Origin: an uncultured Acidobacteriia bacterium
GTDB taxonomy: Bacteria; Acidobacteriota; Terriglobia; Bryobacterales; Bryobacteraceae
Direction of reading: 5' to 3'
DNA: 39,264 bases
NCBI GenBank assembly: GCA_903929755.1
Contig: CAIYVZ010000102.1
Span: forward strand, 1-39,264
Position numbers and translations under genes: made by a program
Notes under the pieces: generated by a model
Database searches by the model: none
The model's input: only the letters and a program-made list of their open reading frames with translations
What the model was told of the DNA's origin: nothing
Shown: piece by piece, positions 15,931-24,673 of the stretch
Layout of the letters: every line of letters starts with the position of its first letter
Position numbering within the stretch: the first letter of the stretch is position 1

Positions 15931-16681
15931 GCGGCTCCAGGATCATTACCTGCTTAAACTCATCTGTTTCCCGGAGTGCGGCAAACTCGGGCGTCTGGGT
16001 TAGTTTCACTTTGTCCTTCAGGCCCTCTTCGAGCGATTTCCGCAGGGACTGCAGAGCGAGTTCGTTTTTACCCGACTTGGCGTAGAGGCGGGCGAGTTCA
16101 TAGTGGTAGCGGGCGCGGTCAGTGACGGAGCGGTCCTGCAGTTCGGTGCCTACGGTCCCGCGGCGTTCAAAGATTTCAGGGTCAAGCGAGAGCGCTTTTT
16201 GGTACGCCTCGGACATTTCGGGATACCGGCCCAGCGAATATTCGGCGGTGCCCAGGTTGCTCCAGAACGAAGCGGTATTGGGTGCCAGCAGGAGAGCCTT
16301 TTTGTAGCGTGAAATAGCCTGTTTATAACGCTTCAGGGCATAAAAAATGGTGCCGTCGTTGTTCACCGCATCCGGATAATTCTTATCCATCTTCATGGCA
16401 CGTTCGTAGTGCTTGCGCGCGGCGGCAAAATCGCCCAACTGGTGGTAGGCTATGCCAATCTTGTTCATCAGGACAGCGGTGGGCTTCTCTTCCCGATAGG
16501 AATCGATCGCCTCGCGATACATTTTGCGTGCCATCAGCACGTCGGCGCGCTGCTCAGGCGTGAGCTTTCTGGCCGCTTCCGTGAGCGGCGGTTTGGGCGA
16601 AGTGGTCCGGCTGTTGTCGGTTTGCCCGGAGAGAGTCAGGGTAAATATGAGGCTGAGCGGAACCATGCGAAGGGTTGGCAT
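15920..16681 (-). CDS. Exported TPR protein
   Basis: Encodes about 253 residues from ATG 16681, preferred because AGGA lies 6 bases upstream; ATG 16699 is in frame but lacks a site. A short signal peptide (MVPLSLIFTLTLSGQ) is followed by a linker, then at least three TPR units, with consensus pieces such as AVLMNKIGIAYHQLGDFAAARKHY, AVNNDGTIFYALKRYKQA and SFWSNLGTAEYSLGRYPEM. The last 60 residues are helical and basic. It is presumably periplasmic and binds a protein partner. It lies 57 bp after the PBP gene and overlaps the TPR lipoprotein gene by 11 bases, so all three are likely in one transcript. Confidence 0.82.
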   Translation of the reverse strand: MPTLRMVPLSLIFTLTLSGQTDNSRTTSPKPPLTEAARKLTPEQRADVLMARKMYREAIDSYREEKPTAVLMNKIGIAYHQLGDFAAARKHYERAMKMDKNYPDAVNNDGTIFYALKRYKQAISRYKKALLLAPNTASFWSNLGTAEYSLGRYPEMSEAYQKALSLDPEIFERRGTVGTELQDRSVTDRARYHYELARLYAKSGKNELALQSLRKSLEEGLKDKVKLTQTPEFAALRETDEFKQVMILEPRVL

Positions 16682-16738
16682 ACGGCTTCCTGATTTCATT
16701 GGAGCATATTTGCGAACGGGACGCGTATGTGGCGAAAC

Positions 16739-19249
16739 TCAACGCTTCCCCTTGGTTTTCGGGTCGGGTTGCTTGTAAGCGGATGGGGGTATACGGCGTG
16801 GCGTGGCACCCACTTTCTGCTGTGTTGTCTGGCCGGGCGTGGGGGCGGCGTCATCCCAGCTGGATACAGTCATTTCCTTTTTGCCGCCGTGCAGCGTGCA
16901 GGCCCCCACGGGCTCGGTGCCGGCGATGAAGACTTCAGCGGCACGTTCCGGGCAGTTGGCCGTGGCCGGCATGCCCGTCTCGGGGTCGATCATCACGGTG
17001 GTGACGCCGTCCGGGGCCGAAAACGGCCGGGCGTCCGCATACTGGCGCCAGGTGAGAGCCTTCTTCATGAACTCGGTCCAAATGGGCAGCGCGGAGTGGG
17101 CACCTTCAATATTCAATTCCCGATTGTCGTCGAAACCGACCCAGACGATGCAGAGCAGGTCGGAGGTAAAGCCTGCGAACCAGCCATCGTGGGAGGTGCC
17201 TGTCTTGCCGGCCGCCGGCACGGTAAACCCTCTGGAGCGGACCCCTGCGGCGGTGCCGCTGCGCATTACTTCTTCCAGCATGCTGACCATGAGGTAGTTC
17301 ACGCGGGGGTCTAACACCTGTTTGGTTTCGGGTTTTTGGTCCAGCAGAACCTTGCCGTTGGTCTCCCGGATGAGCGAGACCAGGGTTGGCGTGACTTTGG
17401 TGCCCTGGTTGGCGAACATGGTGAACGCGCCCGCCATTTCGAGAGGCGTAGCCACATAGGAGCCGATGGCCATGGCCGGGGTGGCCTTCACATCCTCGCT
17501 GATGCCGGCCTTGTGCGCCAGGGCCACCACCGTGGAGTAGCCAACCATTTCGGCAACCTTGATGGTGGCGATGTTCAGCGATTTCGCCAAAGCACGGCGC
17601 AGTGTTACCGGGCCATAGAATTCATGTTCAAAATTACTGGGTTCATACTCTTGATTGTCGAAGATGAAGGTGGTGGGTTCATCGACAACAACGGAGGCTG
17701 GCGTCAGGGTGGTACTGCCTCCCACAACGGCCGTGTTCAGCGCTGCTGCATAAACGAAGGGCTTGAAGATGGAGCCGGGCTGGCGTTCGGCCAGGATCCG
17801 GTTTAGCTGGCTGGTGCCGTAATTCCGGCCCCCGACGAGAGCTTTGATTTCGCCCGTGTGGGGGTTCAGCGCGATGAGCGCGCATTGCGGTTCCACAAAC
17901 GGTGCTTTCCTGAAGCGGGGCTGCTTCTTCACCAACTCGTCCACTTGCTTCATCCCCATGGAGACCGCTTCGTTGGCGGCTCGCTGCAGATTCAGGTCGA
18001 GCGTGGTGTAGATCTTGTCGGCGTGGGTGGAGAAGTCGTAGTTGGGGAAACGCTTTTCGAGGTCGTCGGTCAGCAGATCGACAAAGTAGGGCCCATCACT
18101 GGAGTCGGAGGCGTTGTTAACGGCTTTGAACGGCAGTTTAGAAGCTTCGTCGAATTCGCCCTGGGTGATAAAGCCATTGCCTCGCATCAGCGCCATGATG
18201 GCGTTGCGGCGGTCTTCCACTCTCTTGGGATGGCGGTACGGATTGTAGAAGCTGGCGCCGCGGGCAATGCCTGCGATGGCGGCGGCCTCGGGCAGCGTCA
18301 GGGACTTAATATCTTTGCCGAAGTACACTTGAGAAGCTTCGCCGAAGCCCCGGATGGTGAAGCTGCCGTGGTATCCCAGATCAATCTGATTGACGTAGAG
18401 CTCAAAAATCTGTTCCTTGGTCAGCTTTTGCTCCAACTGGAGGGTGATCATCACCTCGGCGGCTTTGCGTTTCCAGGTTCGAGCCTGATTCAGGAACATG
18501 TTGCGCGCCAGTTGCATGGAAAGCGTGGAGGCCCCCTGCTTGTTGCTGCCTTTGCGCACATCAATCCAGGCGGAGCGAATCACGCCAATAGGGTCGAAGC
18601 CGGAGTGCTGGAAGAAGCGTTTGTCTTCAGCCGAGAGGATCGCGTTTCGCAGCACTGCGGGGATGTCCTCGTAGCGGACAACCCTCTGCTTTTCCCGCGT
18701 CCGGTCAAACAGGTTGGTCAGGAGCTGGGGTTCCAGTTCGTAGATGGTGCGGGCGCTGTTGTCCTTCAGGGAGACGATCTTCTGGATCCTGTTCCCGCCG
18801 AACTTTACGGTGGCGGGTTCCTGGTCGAAATAGGAGTCGTTGCCGGGGAAGATCTCGATGGAGTCGGACCGCAGGGTGTAGTAGCCGATGGTGTTGTTGC
18901 GGTTTTCGTTATAACCGGCGCGACGCAGAACGGCGGCGATGTCGCCGGGAGTGGCCTGATCGCCAACAGAGACGGAGGTGGGGGCGGCATAGACGCGGGA
19001 GGTGGCTGTGTAAGGTCCGCCCTTCAGCCGCTCGTCAATCAGCCTGGCGTACTGGATATAAAAGTAAACAAAGGCTCCACCCGCAGCAAGGAAAGCGACC
19101 AGGGTGAGGCCGACCAGCGTTTTGCCTGCCGGGTGGAGGAAGAACCGGACCAGCAGGGCGTTGTGGGGAACGCGGACCTTCCTCTTGCCCCCTGCGGGTT
19201 CCGGCAGAGATCTTTTCGCGGATTTACCGGTTGAGTGGTCCACGGCCAT
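16739..19249 (-). CDS. Class A penicillin-binding protein (PBP1b-like transglycosylase/transpeptidase)
   Basis: Encodes 836 residues. After a basic cytoplasmic segment there is one membrane anchor (about 45-68, KTLVGLTLVAFLAAGGAFVY). A UB2H-like domain follows (YAAPTSVSVGDQATPGDIAAVLRRAGY). The GT51 glycosyltransferase has AEDKRFFQHSGFD with the catalytic Glu and GASTLSMQLARNMFL. The transpeptidase has the SxxK serine in PGSIFKPFVYAAAL and the KTGTS motif in AGKTGTSHDGWFAGF. It polymerises and crosslinks peptidoglycan at the outer face of the inner membrane. The C-terminal 70 residues are Thr/Pro/Lys-rich. Two membrane-protein genes lie upstream and two TPR genes downstream, all on the same strand. 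Confidence 0.95.
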   Translation of the reverse strand: MAVDHSTGKSAKRSLPEPAGGKRKVRVPHNALLVRFFLHPAGKTLVGLTLVAFLAAGGAFVYFYIQYARLIDERLKGGPYTATSRVYAAPTSVSVGDQATPGDIAAVLRRAGYNENRNNTIGYYTLRSDSIEIFPGNDSYFDQEPATVKFGGNRIQKIVSLKDNSARTIYELEPQLLTNLFDRTREKQRVVRYEDIPAVLRNAILSAEDKRFFQHSGFDPIGVIRSAWIDVRKGSNKQGASTLSMQLARNMFLNQARTWKRKAAEVMITLQLEQKLTKEQIFELYVNQIDLGYHGSFTIRGFGEASQVYFGKDIKSLTLPEAAAIAGIARGASFYNPYRHPKRVEDRRNAIMALMRGNGFITQGEFDEASKLPFKAVNNASDSSDGPYFVDLLTDDLEKRFPNYDFSTHADKIYTTLDLNLQRAANEAVSMGMKQVDELVKKQPRFRKAPFVEPQCALIALNPHTGEIKALVGGRNYGTSQLNRILAERQPGSIFKPFVYAAALNTAVVGGSTTLTPASVVVDEPTTFIFDNQEYEPSNFEHEFYGPVTLRRALAKSLNIATIKVAEMVGYSTVVALAHKAGISEDVKATPAMAIGSYVATPLEMAGAFTMFANQGTKVTPTLVSLIRETNGKVLLDQKPETKQVLDPRVNYLMVSMLEEVMRSGTAAGVRSRGFTVPAAGKTGTSHDGWFAGFTSDLLCIVWVGFDDNRELNIEGAHSALPIWTEFMKKALTWRQYADARPFSAPDGVTTVMIDPETGMPATANCPERAAEVFIAGTEPVGACTLHGGKKEMTVSSWDDAAPTPGQTTQQKVGATPRRIPPSAYKQPDPKTKGKR

Positions 19250-19308
19250 AAGTTACAGGATATCCAGAGCGAAGCCTGCGCCAGGGAGGAGGCAGCGAGG
19301 TGCGGGGG

Positions 19309-19701
19309 TTATTTGCGGCCACCCGGTGCGGTTGGGGGGAGCGAGAGCCGGGCGGAAGGGTGAAAGTGGAGGTCCACCTGGTAAAGCCCCAGGTTGCGGT
19401 GGACGATGTATTTGAGCTGGACATCGAGCGCGTCGCCAGAACGGGTAATCTTGACGTCGCCGGGAAGAACGGGGAGGCGCAGCGCGCCTGCTTCGGCCAG
19501 AAGTTTCGTGCGGAGGGCGTCGTCAGTAAGGCTTACGGCTCCGTTCACTACGGTTTTCACTTTTCCGGTGAGGCGGTAGTTTTGCAGGTAGACAGGGGCC
19601 ATGGCGAGCAGCACGGCTACCAGAGTGGCCAGTACTCCGAAGCCAGTCAGCGCGCGCCAGAGGGGGAGGCGTACGGGGTGCGACGCCAGCGTGGCGGTCA
19701 A
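19309..19701 (-). CDS. Membrane-anchored hypothetical protein
   Basis: Encodes 130 residues from TTG 19701, which overlaps the TGA of the upstream gene (TTGA). One transmembrane helix (about 18-38, GFGVLATLVAVLLAMAPVYL) is followed by a periplasmic part with strand-like segments: VKTVVNGAVSLTDDALRTKLL, LPVLPGDVKITRSGDALDVQLKYIV, and YQVDLHFHPSARLSL. The overall layout recalls small DUF4845-like proteins, but I cannot assign a family. It sits between a zinc-ribbon membrane protein and the PBP, so an envelope role is plausible. Confidence 0.7.
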   Translation of the reverse strand: MTATLASHPVRLPLWRALTGFGVLATLVAVLLAMAPVYLQNYRLTGKVKTVVNGAVSLTDDALRTKLLAEAGALRLPVLPGDVKITRSGDALDVQLKYIVHRNLGLYQVDLHFHPSARLSLPPTAPGGRK

Positions 19702-20201
19702 CGGTCGTCGTCCGATCCGGTACCTGCTCCGGGAGCGGCGAAGAGTTCGGTCCAGATATCGCCATGCTCGGTCCAGCCGGGCGGAATCGCTCCGGTGATT
19801 TGAAGCTCCTCAATATTGAGTGTGCCATGGCCGAAGGGGCATATATATTCCATTTTCGGTCTGCCGAGTTGCAGCATGTAGGACCAGGAACCGGTCTCGA
19901 TGGGCATCAGGAGCCGGCGGAGACAGGTTCTGCAGCGGTATCGCTGGTCCCAAAACGCGAGGTAGAAAATGCCGCAGGAGAACAGGAACCAAACGCCCGC
20001 GAGCGTCGTGTATCCCAGATCGAAACAAAACTGGTAGCGGTTCAGGTGGAAGAGGGGCGTGTGGGGAGGCCAGAAACGGTTCAGGAACCAGAGGACGCCT
20101 GCGGCACCCAGGGCGGCGCAGGCCAGTTTGAGCAACAGGAACCCCCCGTACAGGGCGTGTCCCTTCATGTACTCCGCGATGTTCTGCCCGGCTGGCTTCA
20201 T
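19698..20201 (-). CDS. Two-helix membrane protein with a C-terminal zinc-ribbon-like domain
   Basis: Encodes about 167 residues from ATG 20201; a TTG at 20234 would add 11. Two hydrophobic helices are visible (GFLLLKLACAALGAAGVLWFL and TTLAGVWFLFSCGIFYLAFW). A soluble tail follows with CRTC and, 35 residues later, YICPFGHG, four potential metal ligands. The Cys arrangement suggests a zinc ribbon on the cytoplasmic side. Function unknown. The gene is the first of the minus-strand run leading to the PBP and is divergent from the receptor gene at 20277. Confidence 0.72.
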   Translation of the reverse strand: MKPAGQNIAEYMKGHALYGGFLLLKLACAALGAAGVLWFLNRFWPPHTPLFHLNRYQFCFDLGYTTLAGVWFLFSCGIFYLAFWDQRYRCRTCLRRLLMPIETGSWSYMLQLGRPKMEYICPFGHGTLNIEELQITGAIPPGWTEHGDIWTELFAAPGAGTGSDDDR

Positions 20202-20276
20202 TTGTAATGGGGCTCTGCTTTCAATATACGGCAACGCGGGAGGAATGGTTGAGGTGATTTCTCCCTGTAACTTTGG

Positions 20277-23171
20277 TTGTTTGATAAAACAGGAGTGTCT
20301 TGCGATTTATTTTTCTGCTGGTACTGGCTCAAAGCGTCGATGGCGCAAACCGCAACGCTCACGGGCCAGGTAACCGATCCATCCGGAGCCGTAGTTCCCG
20401 GCGCGGCCGTCCTTGTGACGCACGCGGAAGATATACGGAAGCTTTCTGCAGGTGCAAACGGCGAGTATGCCGTGGCAGGGCTGGTGCCAGGGGATTACCA
20501 GGTTTCCGCGTCGGCAGCTCAGCTGACAATGCCGAAGCCCCTCAGCGTGACGCTAAGGGCTGGTTCGGCCACCGTTTTGAACCTGCGGCTGAACGTTTCC
20601 GGGGCGACACAGCAGGTGACTGTTACCTCCGACGCCGGCCCGGAAATCAGTACCGAAGCCTCTGCCAATGCCAGTGCAACTGTGCTGCGGGGCGAGGATC
20701 TGGAGGCCCTGGCGGACGATCCGGATGATCTGCAGGCTGATTTGGAGGCCCTGGCCGGACCCTCGGCGGGCCCGGGTGGCAGCGCTGTTTTCGTGGACGG
20801 TTTCAGCGGCGGGCAGTTGCCTCCGAAATCCTCCATCCGCGAGGTACGCGTCAATTCGAACCCATTTTCGCCCGAGTATGAGCAGTTGGGCTATGGCCGG
20901 ATCGAGATTTTCACCAAGCCTGGGACCGACAAGTTCCATGGAAATCTTGGGTACAACCTGGGGACGGACAAGTGGAATTCACGGAATCCATATTCGGCCC
21001 TGAAAGCCCCGTTGTTGCTGAATGAGTTTCAAAATGACATCAGCGGGCGGCTTTCCAGCCGGGCCTCGTTCACCTTGGTGCTGGAACGCCACATGGTGGA
21101 TAACGGGTCCATTACCAACGCGGTGACGCTGGATCCGAATACGCTGGCGACAGTCCCGATTGCCGATTTCGTGACCACGCCCCAGCGGCGGTTCGCGATT
21201 TCGCCCAAGATTGACGTTCAGTTGTCGCAGAACAACACATTTGCCTTCCGCTGGAACAGAACCGCTTCGAGTGCGAAGGATTCCGGTATTGGAGGTTTCG
21301 ACCTGGCGTCGCGCGGCAGGCGGGGAGAGCGGATATACCAGTTGTTCCAGACGACGGAAACCTATGTTCATGGCTCAACCGTGAATGAGGTCCGGTTTCA
21401 GCTGATGCGGCACGATTCGTCGTACACGGCCAATACCTCGGCTCCGGCCCTGCTGGTTTCGGGGTCGTTTAACGGCGGCGGTGCTTCGGCTACCCAATCT
21501 TCTGACCTTTACGATTCTTCAGAGCTGCACGACTATGTATCTTTGGTTCGGGGGCGGCATTTCTGGCGTTCGGGAGTTCGGCTGCGGTGGATGTCAGAAG
21601 ACTCCCGGCTGCCTTCGAACTTCAACGGCACCTTCTCTTTTGCGGGCGGGAACGCGCCGCAACTCGATGCGGCCAATCGTCCTCTGCTGGACGCCACGGG
21701 ACAGCCTTTGCTCCAGCGGATTTCGTCCCTGGAACAGTACCGCCGCACTTTGCTTTTCCAAAAGCAGGGCTTGCCTGCAGCGCAGATTCGTGCCCTGGGC
21801 GGCGGGGCTTCTCAGTTTTCGCTGGCAGCGGGGCAGGCCGATTTCATCGCACGCCAGAAGGACCTGGGGTTGTTTGTGGGTGACGATTGGAAGGTGCGGC
21901 CCAATCTGACGCTGAACCTGGGCGTACGTTATGAGGGGCAGACGAACCTTCACGATCGTTCAAATCTTGCGCCCCGCCTGGCGCTGGCATGGGCCCCGGG
22001 GAGTACCGCGAAAAAGCAGGGCAAGACGGTGATTCGGGCCGGCGCAGGGTTTTTCTACGAACGGTTCAGCATGGGCTATACGCTTTCCGCGCTCCGGTAC
22101 GCGGATAACAAGCAGGTGCACTACACGATTCCGCAGCCGGATTTCTTCCCCGCGGTTCCTTCGCTCGCCAGTCTTTCCGGGAATCTGGCGACACAGACGT
22201 CGCTGCTGGTGGATTCGCATTTGCAAATCCCGCTGATTCAACAGGCTGCGGTCACGCTGGAACGGCAATTGCCCATGAATACGACGTTTGCTGTCACGTA
22301 TACCAACACTCATGAGTCGCACGCGTACCGATCAACAGCCATTAATGTTCCCGCGGCAGGTTCGGGAATTCTGCCTTACCCGGGACGCGGGCCCATTTTC
22401 TTGATCGGTTCCAGTGGTATCTATAATCAGAACCAGGTTCGGAGCAACTTCAATACGAAGTTGAACTCCATGGTGTCGATGTTTGGGAATTACAGCTGGA
22501 GCAAAGCGATGAGCAGCTCGGATGGGGTGGGTACCTACCCTGCCAACCCGGCGAGCTATGCCGGGGAATACGCTCCGGCTTCCGGGGACATTCGCCACCG
22601 GGGTCAGTTTGGCGGCACTCTGACAATGCGCTGGAATGTGCGGCTAAACCCTCTGTTCACCATGCAGTCCGGGGCCCCGTTTAATATCACGACCGGGCAG
22701 GATACGTATCTGACAACCCTGTACAACGCGAGGCCGGGGATTGTGAGTTCGCTGGGGAAGGCGGGCGTTATCCAGACGCCGTATGGTTTCCTGGACCCGA
22801 ATCCGGTGCCTGGCGAGACAGTTTTGGGGCGCAACGCAGGCCGTGGTCCGAAGATTGTGACCTTTAATCTGAAGGCGAGCCGGACCTGGAAGTTCGGCCG
22901 TCCGGAGGAAGCCGGCGCCGCGCCGGGGAGCATGAGTTCGGGGCCTGGCGGGATCTTTGGCGGGGCTTCACCTGCACGCCGCTACAGCCTGATGGCGTCC
23001 CTGTCAGCCCGGAATATCCTGAACCGGAATAACCCCGGGGCGATTATCGGGAATCTTTCCTCACCGTTGTTTGGTCGCGCCAACGAGATGTTCGGGGCGT
23101 CGAATGGCGAGGGTTTCTCAGAAAATGCCAACAATCGGCGGTTGGAACTTCAGCTGCGCTTCTCCTGGTAG
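20277..23171 (+). CDS. Oar-like TonB-dependent receptor with N-terminal carboxypeptidase-regulatory-like domain; signal peptide out of frame
   Basis: Encodes up to 964 residues. MAQTATLTGQVTDPSGAVVPG (ATG 20340) starts the mature region, a CarboxypepD_reg-like domain of about 85 residues. A plug-like part follows (VFVDGFSGGQLPP, SIREVRVNSNPFSPEYEQ, RIEIFTKPGTDKFHG), then a long beta-barrel with GVRYEG and a terminal aromatic residue (LRFSW). It is likely an outer-membrane receptor for a large substrate. The N-terminus is odd: a good signal peptide with an AGGAG site, LRFIFLLVLAQS, starts at TTG 20300 but lies in another frame. In-frame codons before 20340 (GTG 20295, TTG 20277) give a poor signal. 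A one-base indel near 20325-20340 would join them. The end overlaps the convergent sulfotransferase-like gene by 22 bases. Confidence 0.85.
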   Translation: MFDKTGVSCDLFFCWYWLKASMAQTATLTGQVTDPSGAVVPGAAVLVTHAEDIRKLSAGANGEYAVAGLVPGDYQVSASAAQLTMPKPLSVTLRAGSATVLNLRLNVSGATQQVTVTSDAGPEISTEASANASATVLRGEDLEALADDPDDLQADLEALAGPSAGPGGSAVFVDGFSGGQLPPKSSIREVRVNSNPFSPEYEQLGYGRIEIFTKPGTDKFHGNLGYNLGTDKWNSRNPYSALKAPLLLNEFQNDISGRLSSRASFTLVLERHMVDNGSITNAVTLDPNTLATVPIADFVTTPQRRFAISPKIDVQLSQNNTFAFRWNRTASSAKDSGIGGFDLASRGRRGERIYQLFQTTETYVHGSTVNEVRFQLMRHDSSYTANTSAPALLVSGSFNGGGASATQSSDLYDSSELHDYVSLVRGRHFWRSGVRLRWMSEDSRLPSNFNGTFSFAGGNAPQLDAANRPLLDATGQPLLQRISSLEQYRRTLLFQKQGLPAAQIRALGGGASQFSLAAGQADFIARQKDLGLFVGDDWKVRPNLTLNLGVRYEGQTNLHDRSNLAPRLALAWAPGSTAKKQGKTVIRAGAGFFYERFSMGYTLSALRYADNKQVHYTIPQPDFFPAVPSLASLSGNLATQTSLLVDSHLQIPLIQQAAVTLERQLPMNTTFAVTYTNTHESHAYRSTAINVPAAGSGILPYPGRGPIFLIGSSGIYNQNQVRSNFNTKLNSMVSMFGNYSWSKAMSSSDGVGTYPANPASYAGEYAPASGDIRHRGQFGGTLTMRWNVRLNPLFTMQSGAPFNITTGQDTYLTTLYNARPGIVSSLGKAGVIQTPYGFLDPNPVPGETVLGRNAGRGPKIVTFNLKASRTWKFGRPEEAGAAPGSMSSGPGGIFGGASPARRYSLMASLSARNILNRNNPGAIIGNLSSPLFGRANEMFGASNGEGFSENANNRRLELQLRFSW

Positions 23172-23734
23172 TGGCAGAGGGTTCGGTCCGGAACTTTGGC
23201 CATTTGTTCCTCGCTGAGGTGGCCGCCCAGGAAGCCATTCAGTTGTGCAGCCACGGTGGCGGGAGCTGACAGGCAGTCTCCGTAAGTGACTTCCAGGAGC
23301 CGGAATTCGGGTCGGCGGGCGAGTTCGGAGAGAACTCCTGCCAGGTCTCTGGCGAAGGCTTCAGCCATCCGGTCCGGGGCAAGGGCGGAACCGAGGGCAC
23401 CACTGCGCTGCAGCATTGCGGTTTGGCTGGAGAGGACCTCTTCGGTCTCGCGGCGCATCAGGATTACCCGAAACTCCTGGCCGGCGGGCAGGTGCCGCAG
23501 CAGGGCGTAGATCACTTTTACAGCAAGTCCGGGGGCGCGGCGGACCCAGGCACAATCGTGGCGGGTTCGTTTTACCGGTTCGTACTCGAAGTAGCCCCGG
23601 GGATTATTCGCATCGGGGGGGCGTGTCTCGTCGGTGAGCAGGGGCATGCCGCCAGCTGCCAGCATCTGCATCATCATGGACGTGCCGGAGCGCGGCAGAC
23701 CGGAAACTATGGTTATAAACGTTGGCTCTGGCAT
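23150..23734 (-). CDS. P-loop sulfotransferase-like protein
   Basis: Encodes about 194 residues from ATG 23734, which overlaps the stop of the proline dehydrogenase gene (TGATG). The N-terminus IVSGLPRSGTSMMMQML is the PAPS-binding P-loop of sulfotransferases. A later RVILMRRETEEVLSSQTAML carries the conserved Arg and Ser region of the 3'-phosphate site. Family members move sulfate from PAPS to carbohydrates, lipids or proteins; at 194 residues this one is short, so a small acceptor or a partner protein is possible. The acceptor is unknown. Its last 22 bases overlap the convergent receptor gene. Confidence 0.82.
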   Translation of the reverse strand: MPEPTFITIVSGLPRSGTSMMMQMLAAGGMPLLTDETRPPDANNPRGYFEYEPVKRTRHDCAWVRRAPGLAVKVIYALLRHLPAGQEFRVILMRRETEEVLSSQTAMLQRSGALGSALAPDRMAEAFARDLAGVLSELARRPEFRLLEVTYGDCLSAPATVAAQLNGFLGGHLSEEQMAKVPDRTLCHYQEKRS

Positions 23735-24648
23735 CAAGCGCGAATCATGTTACGCAGCAGAAACAGCAGATTCGCAGGGCGTTCTGCCAGTCGCCGCATA
23801 AAGTAGGGATACCATGCCTCTCCAAAGGGAACGTATAAACGGAGCCGGAAGCCCTCGGCGACGAGGGCTTTTTGCAGGTCGCGGCGGATACCGTAGAGCA
23901 TTTGGAATTCGAAGGAAGCCGGGTTGATGTGGTTGTTCGCGATATAGGTCCGGAGGTGCCGGATCAGCTTTTCGTCGTGCGTGGCGATGGCAGGATAATG
24001 GCCGCTGTGGAGCAGCGTTCGGGCCAGGGTGGCGTAAGTGGCGTCCACCTCAGCCTTGGTCTCAAAGGCGGCGGAGGGCGGCTCCAGGTAGGCGCCCTTG
24101 CAGAGCCGAACGCGGATTCCTGCGGGGGTAAGGGTGGCGATGTCGCTGGCGCTGCGGCGGAGGCAGGCCTGGATCACAGTGCCGCACGCCCCGTACTTCT
24201 GGTGCAGGTGCGTGGCGATTTCCAGGGTTTGGCTGGTGTACCGGCTGGACTCCATGTCGAGCCGGACGAAGCCGCCCAGCTTTGCAGCCGCTTCCACCAG
24301 GGTGGCCACATTTGCTTCGCAGGCTTCGGGCGAGAGATCAAGGCCATATTGCGTGAGTTTGATGGAAATGTTTGGCTCAAGCCCCGCCTCGCTGAGCGCC
24401 TGCAACATGCGGAGGCCGGTGTCGCGGGAGGCGATGGCCTGCTCGAGGAGGGTGACATTTTCGCCGAGATAGTCCAGAGTGGCGGAAATTCCCTCGTTAC
24501 GGATCTTCCGGCAGACTTCGACGGCTTCTTCCAGCGTGGAACCTGCCACGAAGCGATGGGCCAGCCTGCGTGTAGCGGGCGAGGTTTCAACCCAGCGGCG
24601 CAAGGCGGGCTGACCGGCCAGAAACAAAAGAGTTCGGCGAAGCGGCAT
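23734..24648 (-). CDS. Proline dehydrogenase (monofunctional, FAD-dependent)
   Basis: Encodes about 304 residues from ATG 24648; the upstream frame overlaps the GNAT gene and is unlikely to be used. The PRODH barrel motifs are clear: ISIKLTQYGLDL, FVRLDMESSRYT, GTVIQACLRRS, GIRVRLCKGAY, IATHDEKLIRH and FEFQMLYGIRRDLQ, ending in RLRLYVPFGEAWYPYFMRRLAERPAN. It oxidises proline to pyrroline-5-carboxylate and feeds electrons to the quinone pool. The protein lacks the P5C dehydrogenase half of PutA, and no separate P5C dehydrogenase gene is in this window. It is translationally coupled to the sulfotransferase-like gene, and GNAT ends 25 bp upstream. Confidence 0.93.
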   Translation of the reverse strand: MPLRRTLLFLAGQPALRRWVETSPATRRLAHRFVAGSTLEEAVEVCRKIRNEGISATLDYLGENVTLLEQAIASRDTGLRMLQALSEAGLEPNISIKLTQYGLDLSPEACEANVATLVEAAAKLGGFVRLDMESSRYTSQTLEIATHLHQKYGACGTVIQACLRRSASDIATLTPAGIRVRLCKGAYLEPPSAAFETKAEVDATYATLARTLLHSGHYPAIATHDEKLIRHLRTYIANNHINPASFEFQMLYGIRRDLQKALVAEGFRLRLYVPFGEAWYPYFMRRLAERPANLLFLLRNMIRA

Positions 24649-24673
24649 CCAGTTTGATGTTAGCCGGAACCGC

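Noticed and set aside
17858-19234. 458-codon open frame on plus opposite the PBP
   Set aside because: Antisense shadow; the PBP frame has complete GT51 and transpeptidase motifs.
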